A stretch of DNA of 5,197 bases, taken from an uncultured Lachnospiraceae bacterium (GTDB taxonomy: Bacteria; Bacillota; Clostridia; Lachnospirales; Lachnospiraceae). Positions within the stretch are counted from its first letter, which is position 1; every line of letters starts with the position of its first letter. A program made the translations under genes and the position numbers. Under the pieces are notes generated by a model. The model saw only the letters and a program-made list of their open reading frames with translations. It was not told the origin of the DNA and searched no databases. Shown piece by piece: positions 1 to 5,197 of the stretch. Location: NCBI GenBank assembly GCA_949935685.1, contig CATLGN010000150.1:1-5197 (forward strand), read 5' to 3'.

Positions 1-800
1 TAGAAGAACTGAATGGTTATGAGAAACTTTATCTTTCCGGATTTACCTATCGGGAAAAGGAAAAAGCGGAGAATATGTTGAAGGAGCTGTCGGAAAAAGG
101 AACCGAAGTTTACATTGACATGCAGCATATCCCGGTGAATATGCTGACCGGAAAAAATGAGTTCATGGGCGTCTATGCGCAGTTTGTGCAGTTTACGGAA
201 GACTTTCCGATTTTGGAGAACGATAACGGCAATCAGTTTAAGCTGGATTTTAAGGCCGGCGGATATGGCCTGTGGGATACGGTGTACGTCTCCGGCTGCG
301 AGGAGGTTTTGAAAGAAACCGTTTATGATCATAAAAGCCATCTGACATATCTGGGGCGCAACAATGATCCGAATGTGACGTTCATGGGATTTAATCTGAT
401 TTACTATTATCTGACATCGCCAAACCCGGATTTGGGCCGGTTTCTGGATGAAGCGATGGGGCTTTCGGCTGAAGAACTGCCGAATCCGGAGACGGTACCG
501 ATTGCGGTGGAGCGGGATGCCGGTAAAATCACCGTTCACTCGGAGCGGGACGGCGTAAACTGCAATATTGCCGCGTTGGAAGCGCTGGCAGCAGACCGGA
601 TTATTACGACGCAGGAAAATCTCTGGGTTGTAAATCGGGGTGACACGGTATTTGCGATTGTGAATGCAGGACAGGAGCGGGGAAAGGCTCTCAGTATTTT
701 GGGGATGGCCGGTCTGGCGGTTTTATGGATTGCAGTCTATGTCCTGCTGGAAAATAAAAGTAGTGATTCAGCCGGTGCACCGGAGACGGCAGCGGGTTGA
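1..800 (+). CDS. C-terminal part of a large membrane protein, probably 6-pyruvoyl-tetrahydropterin synthase-related membrane protein (5' end outside window)
   Basis: The reading frame is open from position 3 to the TGA at 798-800, with no stop before the ATG at 75, so that ATG is internal and the gene starts upstream of the window. About 265 residues are visible. The first stretch (LYLSGFTYREKEKAENMLKE, then a KGTEVYIDM strand) reads like a nucleotide- or amidotransferase-like alpha/beta fold. It is followed by a beta-rich part with GYGLWDTVYVSG and a segment resembling VTFMGFNLIYYYL. One hydrophobic helix near the C-terminus (about nt 687-750, ALSILGMAGLAVLWIAVYVLL) ends in a short polar tail. 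This pattern resembles the soluble C-terminal region of YfhO-like/PTPS-related integral membrane proteins found beside XrtG genes; that match is from memory of the family, not a search. The position directly upstream of an exported protein and xrtG supports a role in surface glycan or glycoprotein assembly. The membrane part that would settle the family is not in view. Confidence 0.6.
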   Translation, partial: EELNGYEKLYLSGFTYREKEKAENMLKELSEKGTEVYIDMQHIPVNMLTGKNEFMGVYAQFVQFTEDFPILENDNGNQFKLDFKAGGYGLWDTVYVSGCEEVLKETVYDHKSHLTYLGRNNDPNVTFMGFNLIYYYLTSPNPDLGRFLDEAMGLSAEELPNPETVPIAVERDAGKITVHSERDGVNCNIAALEALAADRIITTQENLWVVNRGDTVFAIVNAGQERGKALSILGMAGLAVLWIAVYVLLENKSSDSAGAPETAAG

Positions 801-837
801 AGGAGGATGCGCGGCAAAGCGGCAGGTATGTAAAAAC

Positions 838-843
838 GGAGGG
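838..843 (+). promoter_or_regulatory. Ribosome binding site (GGAGGG) that sets the start of the exported protein at 851
   Basis: GGAGGG lies 7 bases upstream of the ATG at 851. The next codons give a textbook signal peptide, whereas starting at the in-frame TTG at 797 would add 18 polar residues ahead of it and has no site at a usable distance. A second AGGAGG at 801-806 has no in-frame start at proper spacing; the adjacent ATG at 807 opens only an 8-codon frame. Confidence 0.8.
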
Positions 844-850
844 AAAAGGT

Positions 851-2404
851 ATGAGAAGAAAAGGAAAGAGGCTGATGTTGATCGCAGTGCTGTCGGCAGC
901 TTTGGCGGCAGCCAATATCAGCTTCGTCAGCGCAGAGGAGGAGACGGTTTCCGAATCGTCGGAGAGCAAATCGTCTTCGTCCGACAGCGGTTCGTCATCG
1001 GAGAGTAAGCCGTCTTCGTCCGACAGCGGTTCGTCATCGGAGAGTAAGCCGTCTTCGTCCGACAGCGGCTCGTCGTCGGAGAGCAAGCCGTCTTCGTCTG
1101 ACAGTGATACGCCGTCAGAGAAGAACCCCTCCGGTACAGAGGCGGGAACAGACGGTTCGGCAGAGGAATCGAAAGACACGGATACATCGGATCAGACAGA
1201 GGACAAAGGCAATACCGATCAGCCGGACGGCGCGGATGAAACGGATCGGTCGGACGGCGATCAGGCAGAGAGCGCCGATACGGATACGACGGAAGACGAC
1301 AGCGCGGCGGCGGATCCGGAAGCCGGCGCGGACGGCGAAGATGCGGCGGGTTCGGAAACCGATGCGGACGGCGAAGATGCGGTGGATTCGGAAGAGACAC
1401 TTCCCGACGATGCGGCAGCCGCGGACGGCACGGCGGAGGAAGCGGAAGAAACTGCCTTTACGAATAAAAACGGCGAAGATGTGATACCGTCCACATTGGT
1501 GGGCGTGGACTATACAACGATCGCGGAGAACTATGACGGAGAGCCGAATGTCATCAAGCGGTATGCGCTTTCGGATACCTGTGCGGCCAATACGATTATG
1601 GAAAGCTATATCGATGAAGACGGCAATCTGATTATGGTGATCAGTCAGGGGAGCGAGTCGGCGTCAATGGGGCTGGAAGCCGGGGACGGCAGCGACAGCG
1701 GTTCCGGCAGCGCCGCAGCGCCGAGTATTGACGGCAGCTTCAACGGATGGGACGGGATTCCCAAATCGTATGAATATAACTGGGACAATTCCCAGAACTG
1801 CTGGCAGTGGGGAAACTGGGTGACGGATCCGGTAACGGGCGAGCAGGTATGCTATAAGACGGAAGAAGGCACATATGACAGCAATGTGCGCCATGAGATG
1901 CAGTTTTATACAGACGGAGAAAATGTATATCTGAAAATTACATATGCCACAATTTATGGTTCTTATGCAAACGGGAACGATTTCCAGTTTGAGGTGGACG
2001 GCAAGAAGGCGTCCTATCAGGTGGAATGGGCGGACGGTTCGCAGCTTGCAGGCAGCAATGCGTCACCGGGCGTATATCCGGTGGAAGTACGGCACAGAGA
2101 CAGTTCGGTTTCTTATGGATTGGCGGATGGCGCGGTCGCTTATTATCGTGTCAACGAAAATAATGTCAATAACCAGTTGGAGCTTAAGATACCGCTGGCT
2201 GAGTTTCAGAGACAGAACGGCGACATCAATCTGGACAATTTCAGCATGATTCAGTTTTATACGCCGAATCTGATGTACAATAAAATTTCGGCCGCGGGCT
2301 CTCCTACGGGCTCGGTTCCTTTTGCGGCGGCGGCATTTTTACTCGTACCGGCCAGCTGCGTATGGCTGAAAAAGAAAAACAGGGAGGAAGAGGCATTTGC
2401 ATGA
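851..2404 (+). CDS. Exported Ser/Asp-repeat surface protein with C-terminal exosortase-type (Firmicu-CTERM-like) sorting signal; likely XrtG substrate
   Basis: 517 residues from the ATG at 851, chosen for its ribosome site and the signal peptide that follows. Residues 1-28 are a signal peptide: basic RRKGKR, hydrophobic LMLIAVLSAALAA, and a VSA|E cleavage site after Ala28. Residues 38-89 are four 13-residue Ser-rich repeats (ESKPSSSDSGSSS type). Residues 90 to about 202 are an acidic Asp/Glu/Ala/Thr linker with no hydrophobic core, probably an extended stalk. Residues 203-267 form a small conserved-looking segment (GVDYTTIAENYDG, YIDEDGNLIMVISQG). After a Gly/Ser linker, residues 293 to about 478 form a globular domain opening with IDGSFNGWDGIP and rich in aromatic beta strands. 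The C-terminus has GSPTGSVP (483-490), a hydrophobic stretch (491-506) and KKKNREEEAFA, the tripartite layout of exosortase signals. Firmicu-CTERM proteins are known companions of XrtG. The gene overlaps the next one by 4 bases. Attachment to the cell surface and glycosylation of the Ser-rich part are inferred. No enzymatic motif is recognised. Confidence 0.85.
   Translation: MRRKGKRLMLIAVLSAALAAANISFVSAEEETVSESSESKSSSSDSGSSSESKPSSSDSGSSSESKPSSSDSGSSSESKPSSSDSDTPSEKNPSGTEAGTDGSAEESKDTDTSDQTEDKGNTDQPDGADETDRSDGDQAESADTDTTEDDSAAADPEAGADGEDAAGSETDADGEDAVDSEETLPDDAAAADGTAEEAEETAFTNKNGEDVIPSTLVGVDYTTIAENYDGEPNVIKRYALSDTCAANTIMESYIDEDGNLIMVISQGSESASMGLEAGDGSDSGSGSAAAPSIDGSFNGWDGIPKSYEYNWDNSQNCWQWGNWVTDPVTGEQVCYKTEEGTYDSNVRHEMQFYTDGENVYLKITYATIYGSYANGNDFQFEVDGKKASYQVEWADGSQLAGSNASPGVYPVEVRHRDSSVSYGLADGAVAYYRVNENNVNNQLELKIPLAEFQRQNGDINLDNFSMIQFYTPNLMYNKISAAGSPTGSVPFAAAAFLLVPASCVWLKKKNREEEAFA
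962..1117 (+). repeat. Four tandem 39-bp in-frame repeats encoding a Ser/Asp-rich stalk
   Basis: Units start at 962, 1001, 1040 and 1079, each encoding 13 residues of the form ESKPSSSDSGSSS. Units 2 and 3 differ at only two third-codon positions, and unit 1 differs from unit 2 at three bases. Unit 4 decays at its end (SDTPS). The unit length is a multiple of three, so gain or loss of units would change stalk length without a frameshift. The near identity of adjacent DNA units points to recent duplication or slippage. Confidence 0.93.
1328..1393 (+). repeat. Imperfect 36-bp direct duplication in the acidic linker (ADGEDAxxSE)
   Basis: The 30-base cores at 1328-1357 and 1364-1393 encode ADGEDAAGSE and ADGEDAVDSE and differ at only a few bases, with a 6-base spacer (Thr-Asp). 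It lies within the exported protein's acidic linker and suggests that the linker, like the Ser-rich stalk, grew by local duplication. Confidence 0.8.
2297..2401 (+). other. Encoded C-terminal sorting signal of the exported protein (GSPTG motif, hydrophobic segment, Lys tail)
   Basis: Residues 483-517 of the exported protein: GSPTG at 483-487, a hydrophobic run from Phe491 to Leu506, then Lys507-Lys509 with Arg511 and a short acidic end. There is no LPxTG, so this is not a classical sortase A signal. The layout is the one seen in PEP-CTERM-like exosortase substrates, and the xrtG gene lies about 460 bases downstream. Assignment to the Firmicu-CTERM family is from memory and should be treated as likely rather than proven. 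A plain C-terminal membrane anchor is the alternative. Confidence 0.7.
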
Positions 2405-2871
2405 GTGAACGGCATGAAGCATATTTATACCATGTTACCTTCAATGCAATGCACAATCTGGCTTTGGACAATCCCAGAAAAATGCATGCCCATACGTTTC
2501 GTGTGGGCATGTATGTCATTGAAAAACAGGAGGATCATCCTGTTTTTTTAAGTAGCGAGAAGATGTTGGACGAGTATTTTTCGCAATATCAGGGAATCCG
2601 CCTGAATGAGCTGGAAGCATTTCGGGACATCGTTCCCACGCTGGAAAATATGGGAGAGGTTTTTTACCGGGATCTGAAACCTGTTTTTGCGGAAAACGGG
2701 ATGCAGCTTTTGATGCTGGAATTGGGCGACAGCCCTGTTTCCACATACGCCATCGGAGAAAAGCTGCTCTTGGGAAATGCATTCAATCTGGCTGCGGAAG
2801 GTGCAGTGGAGAACTATATTAAAAGGGTGAGAGAACGGTATGGAAGACCGGCGATGGGGGAGAACAGATGA
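2401..2871 (+). CDS. 6-pyruvoyl tetrahydropterin synthase (PTPS/QueD)-related protein, copy A
   Basis: 156 residues from the ATG at 2401, whose ATGA overlaps the previous stop; GGGAGGAAGAGG lies just upstream. An earlier in-frame ATG at 2362 would lie deep inside the preceding gene and is less likely. The fold family is suggested by three histidines in the PTPS zinc-site pattern: His18 (FNAMHNL) and His29/His31 (MHAHTF). Near the C-terminus LMLELGDSP aligns with the V-x-V-x-E-T strand of PTPS/QueD, but the pterin-binding Glu-Thr is replaced by Asp110-Ser111. No cysteine lies between His18 and the HxH motif, where the catalytic Cys of PTPS and QueD sits, so normal synthase activity is unlikely. 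Small PTPS-related proteins are known to occur in XrtG loci (the TIGR03112 type); their function is unknown. It is cytoplasmic, with no signal peptide. A paralog is encoded at 4847. Confidence 0.85.
   Translation: MSERHEAYLYHVTFNAMHNLALDNPRKMHAHTFRVGMYVIEKQEDHPVFLSSEKMLDEYFSQYQGIRLNELEAFRDIVPTLENMGEVFYRDLKPVFAENGMQLLMLELGDSPVSTYAIGEKLLLGNAFNLAAEGAVENYIKRVRERYGRPAMGENR
2522..2549 (+). other. Terminator-like inverted repeat inside PTPS-like gene A
   Basis: The arms AAAAACAGGA (2522-2531) and TCCTGTTTTT (2538-2547) are perfect 10-base reverse complements around a 6-base loop, and the T run extends to seven (2543-2549). The form is that of a weak intrinsic terminator, but it lies within codons 41-50 of a complete gene and has only about three G-C pairs. 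It could cause partial termination and lower expression of the distal genes, or be a chance result of the codons used. Confidence 0.4.
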
Positions 2872-3488
2872 TGAAGGCAGCTTTGTCGGTATACATGGTA
2901 CTGCTGGTATTGTTTGCGGCCTGGATCTATATTCTGACGGTTTTTAAGAGACGGAAACTGGAATTCTATTATTTTCTGACGGGCAGTATCGGGACATTTT
3001 TGTTTTCTTTTGCGGTGCTCCGGGATGTGTTGACCGGAATTTTAACGACGCTGACCTGCTTTCTGACAGGGCTTCTGGGAAATGCGCTTGGCATTTTTAA
3101 GGCATACACGTCCCATTCCATTCTTTTTGTGGAAAATGCGGACGGCCCCATTTCCCTGTATGTGGATTTCGAGTGCGGCGGTGTGATTGAGATTCTGGTA
3201 TTTATATCGCTGATTTTCTTTTTTGCCGTATACAATGTAAGGGAGAAGATATGCATTTCACTGATTGGCGCGGTCTGGATTATTACGGCCAATATTGTAC
3301 GGCTCTTTTCCATTTGCGTGATTATCAACCGGTTCGGGAATGAATCGTATTATATGGCGCATACGATTGTGGGGAGGCTGATTTTCTATGCGCTTTCCAT
3401 CGTATTGTATTTTTATGTATTTACAAGGGCGCAGATACGCAGGCAACGAGTGGGGGATTTTGGATATGATAGCGAGGCTGACAAATGA
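2868..3488 (+). CDS. xrtG: Exosortase family protein XrtG
   Basis: 206 residues, starting at the ATG at 2868 that overlaps the previous stop (ATGA); a second ATG follows at once (2871) and could also serve, with GGGGGAG at 2856-2862 as the ribosome site. The protein is almost entirely hydrophobic, with about six membrane helices. The exosortase catalytic residues are visible in order and spacing: Cys103 in DFECGGVIEILVF, Arg145 in ANIVRLFSI, and His165 in YYMAHTIVGR. In the family these form a cysteine transpeptidase-like triad at the outer face of the membrane that cleaves C-terminal sorting signals. The E-C-G-G form, the roughly 200-residue size without an extra domain, and the neighbours (PTPS-like proteins, family 2 glycosyltransferase) point to the Gram-positive XrtG group rather than the XrtA/EpsH group. 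The likely substrate is encoded two genes upstream. It overlaps the next gene by 23 bases. Confidence 0.92.
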   Translation: MMKAALSVYMVLLVLFAAWIYILTVFKRRKLEFYYFLTGSIGTFLFSFAVLRDVLTGILTTLTCFLTGLLGNALGIFKAYTSHSILFVENADGPISLYVDFECGGVIEILVFISLIFFFAVYNVREKICISLIGAVWIITANIVRLFSICVIINRFGNESYYMAHTIVGRLIFYALSIVLYFYVFTRAQIRRQRVGDFGYDSEADK

Positions 3489-4872
3489 GATTTTCTTCTG
3501 GGCCGCATGGATCATCATTCCGCTGCTGATCGAGATTGTACCGGCGGTCGGCAACTTTTTTATCCTGCTCTGTAAACGGGTGCGGGTTGCAAAGGACAGC
3601 AGACTGGGCTTTCTGCCCAATATTACACTGATGATTCCGGTCTATAATTCGGGCGCGACATTGTACCGCTGTATCAAATCGATTCATGAATCGACGTATC
3701 CCGATCATCTGATTGAGATTATGCTCGTGGACAACGGGTCAAAGGACAATAGCTTTGCCATATTTCAGGAGGCGCAGATCGAATTTCCCACGCTGGCCAT
3801 GTGGTGGATGACATCCAAGCAGGGGAAATCCAAGGCGCTGAACAAAGCGATTTTTAACAGCAGCGGCAAATATATGATCAATATCGACAGCGACGGCGTA
3901 CTCAATGAAAACGCGCTGATGAACATTGTCAGACAGTTTGAGATCAATCCCGGTGTGGACTGCATGACGGGTGTGATTCTGATTGAACCGGCGCTGATCG
4001 ACGCGACAAAGGGGTTTTTCCTGCGCCAGTTCCGCAAGCTGGAATTTATGGAATATGCGCAGGCGTTTCTGGCCGGGCGGAATTTTGAATCACAGTTTAA
4101 CAGCATTTATACGCTGTCGGGCGCTTTTTCCTCTTTTCGCAAATCGGTGTTGATGAAGACTTTCTTGTATAATACGAATACAATCTGCGAGGATACCCAT
4201 CTGACATTTCAGATCCGTTCCATTTTGAAAAAGAAGGTGCATCTGTGCAATGATGCGATCTTTATGGTGGATCCGATTGAAAGCGTCAATAAGTTTTATA
4301 CACAGCGGCAGCGCTGGCAGATCGGGGAACTGGAAGTGTCCCATATGTTTCTGAAAAACAAACTGCGCAGTCCGCTGACAGGTTATTTCAATGATTTTGT
4401 AATCCGGCTGCTGATGACAGATCATACGTTTGCATTTCCGAGAATGATCTGGTATTTTGTGTTGATTGCACTGGGCTGCATGAATTACAATTTTCATAAT
4501 ATTGCAATAGCATGCTTTCTGATTTATCTGCTGTATGTATTCAGTTCGTTTTTATATTATCTGAATATTATTTCGTTTCTGCGGGAGTACCAGTCGATCC
4601 GGCTGTATTACGCGAGAAAGCTGCTCTATATTTTCGTTATGCCGATTTTCAATCTGTTTGCGTTTTTTGTCAGATTTGCGGGGATTATCAATTCCATCAG
4701 GCGTAAAAGCAGTTGGAAGACGCTGACGTTTACGGAAGAGAGCAAAATGGTAGAGGAAACGGTAAGAAGGGATTTTTTCTTTCTGTTCGGATGCAGGTCT
4801 TTGCTGCTTCGGATATTGGAGAAACCGGAAAGACGGGAGAAACAGGATGGCACAGACGTACAGGCAGTATAA
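3466..4872 (+). CDS. XrtG-associated membrane glycosyltransferase, family 2
   Basis: 468 residues from the ATG at 3466, which has GGGGGA at 3452-3457. An upstream in-frame ATG at 3388 would add 26 residues encoded inside xrtG and has no good ribosome site. A membrane helix (about 10-36) is followed by a GT-A catalytic domain: LMIPVYNSG nucleotide-sugar entry, LVDNGSKDNS, KQGKSKALN, the DxD motif at Asp141-Ser-Asp143 (NIDSDG), the acceptor region LSGAFSSFRK, the catalytic Glu242-Asp243 (CEDTHLTF), and QRQRW at 280-284, the QxxRW motif of processive enzymes. Three further hydrophobic helices lie at about 327-346, 348-370 and 386-408, ahead of a basic cytoplasmic tail. This layout matches processive synthases (hyaluronan/poly-GlcNAc type), and the genomic setting matches the TIGR03111 XrtG-associated clade. 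The probable role is polymerising or transferring a sugar from the cytoplasmic side; donor and acceptor cannot be read from sequence. It overlaps the next gene by 26 bases. Confidence 0.9.
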   Translation: MIARLTNEIFFWAAWIIIPLLIEIVPAVGNFFILLCKRVRVAKDSRLGFLPNITLMIPVYNSGATLYRCIKSIHESTYPDHLIEIMLVDNGSKDNSFAIFQEAQIEFPTLAMWWMTSKQGKSKALNKAIFNSSGKYMINIDSDGVLNENALMNIVRQFEINPGVDCMTGVILIEPALIDATKGFFLRQFRKLEFMEYAQAFLAGRNFESQFNSIYTLSGAFSSFRKSVLMKTFLYNTNTICEDTHLTFQIRSILKKKVHLCNDAIFMVDPIESVNKFYTQRQRWQIGELEVSHMFLKNKLRSPLTGYFNDFVIRLLMTDHTFAFPRMIWYFVLIALGCMNYNFHNIAIACFLIYLLYVFSSFLYYLNIISFLREYQSIRLYYARKLLYIFVMPIFNLFAFFVRFAGIINSIRRKSSWKTLTFTEESKMVEETVRRDFFFLFGCRSLLLRILEKPERREKQDGTDVQAV

Positions 4873-5197
4873 GTTCAAGTTTTACCTGAATATGAATCAT
4901 TTTATCATTATCGGCGATAAGCCGGGCGAGGTGCACCCCCATACGTGGGAGATTATTATCAGCGTTATTTCGGATGAGCGGGAGATGACGCCTTTCGTCA
5001 ATATTGAGCGAAAGATGGATCAGATTATGGAAAAATATCAGGACAGGCTGCTGAACGAGTGCGAGCCATTTGATACGATCATACCGACCGTGGAAAATGC
5101 GGCGAAGTATTTTTTCCGTCTGATTCAGGACAATATCATGTATGAAGGGTGGATTTTGCTGATGCTGGAACTGAGTGAAACGCCTACCCGATCGTAC
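4847..5197 (+). CDS. 6-pyruvoyl tetrahydropterin synthase (PTPS/QueD)-related protein, copy B (3' end outside window)
   Basis: Starts at the ATG at 4847 inside the end of the glycosyltransferase gene, with GGGAGA at 4835-4840 as ribosome site. 117 residues are visible with no stop before the window edge. It is paralogous to the product of 2401-2871: both have a first His18, an HxHT pair (His30, His32 here), YQ...LNE.E.F in mid-protein, IPT.EN (IVPTLEN against IIPTVEN), and an LLMLEL strand. Here the strand continues as SETPT, so the pterin-binding Glu111-Thr112 of PTPS/QueD is kept, unlike copy A. There is no cysteine between His18 and HxH, so the usual catalytic nucleophile is missing. The only Cys visible, in LLNECEPF, is not at the family position. 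It probably lies in the cytoplasm and belongs to the XrtG-associated TIGR03112 group. Its pairing with copy A in one operon suggests that the two may assemble together. Confidence 0.82.
   Translation, partial: MAQTYRQYKFKFYLNMNHFIIIGDKPGEVHPHTWEIIISVISDEREMTPFVNIERKMDQIMEKYQDRLLNECEPFDTIIPTVENAAKYFFRLIQDNIMYEGWILLMLELSETPTRSY

Noticed and set aside
797..850. TTG start at 797 for the exported protein, or a promoter in the 50-base gap
   Set aside because: The TTG would place polar residues before the signal peptide and has no suitably spaced ribosome site. TTGAAG and TATGTA-like boxes are wrongly spaced (about 24 bases), so no promoter is called.
691..1494. Long reading frames on the - strand and the alternative + frame opposite the Ser-rich repeats
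   Set aside because: They are shadows created by the 39-bp repeats and GC-rich linker; their products are low-complexity with no coherent domains, and the + strand frame has signal peptide, ribosome site and sorting signal.
2362..2400. Upstream ATG at 2362 as the start of PTPS-like A
   Set aside because: It would overlap the preceding gene by 43 bases and add Lys/Gly-rich residues not expected ahead of the family's first strand; the ATGA overlap at 2401 with a GGGAGG site fits better.
2297..2401. Classical sortase (LPxTG) anchor
   Set aside because: No LPxTG-like pentapeptide precedes the hydrophobic segment; GSPTG plus adjacent xrtG fits an exosortase-type signal better.
2304..3620. Minus-strand reading frames across the PTPS-like A and xrtG genes
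   Set aside because: No recognisable domains or ribosome sites, and they lie fully opposite well-supported genes.
3679..3694. Perfect 16-base palindrome (TCGATTCATGAATCGA)
   Set aside because: It lies inside the glycosyltransferase coding region at ordinary codons (S-I-H-E-S), is not near a promoter and is not repeated elsewhere in the window; probably chance.

Overview
The window looks like a low-to-mid GC Gram-positive chromosome, most likely an anaerobic Firmicute of the Clostridia/Lachnospiraceae type. This rests on strong GGAGG-type ribosome binding sites, tight head-to-tail genes, codon and protein style, and above all the gene set. No taxonomic marker gene is present, so the assignment is an inference. 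All real genes read on the + strand and form one compact operon that continues past both ends of the window.

Layout: (1) positions 1-800, the C-terminal part of a large membrane protein, probably of the '6-pyruvoyl-tetrahydropterin synthase-related membrane protein' type; (2) 851-2404, an exported protein with a signal peptide, a Ser/Asp repeat stalk, a long acidic linker, a globular domain and a C-terminal GSPTG-hydrophobic-KKK tail that looks like an exosortase sorting signal; (3) 2401-2871, a small PTPS/QueD-like protein (copy A); (4) 2868-3488, an exosortase of the XrtG type with a visible Cys/Arg/His triad; (5) 3466-4872, a membrane-anchored family 2 glycosyltransferase of the XrtG-associated type; (6) 4847 to the window end, a second PTPS/QueD-like protein (copy B), cut by the window edge. 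The 50 bases between genes 1 and 2 are the only intergenic gap. The other four junctions overlap by 4, 4, 23 and 26 bases, which suggests translational coupling.

Taken together this is a Gram-positive exosortase (XrtG) locus with a probable substrate encoded beside the enzyme. The likely model is that the gene 2 product is exported, its C-terminal signal is processed by XrtG, and the glycosyltransferase and upstream membrane protein make or attach a glycan, with the two PTPS-like proteins in an unknown accessory role. The family associations are known from comparative genomics, but to my knowledge the biochemistry of this system has not been worked out. The most notable details here are the two divergent PTPS-like paralogs that keep the zinc histidines but lack the expected catalytic cysteine, the substrate with 39-bp in-frame repeats, and a terminator-like hairpin inside the copy A gene. 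No tRNA, rRNA, CRISPR array, insertion sequence or convincing promoter was seen.
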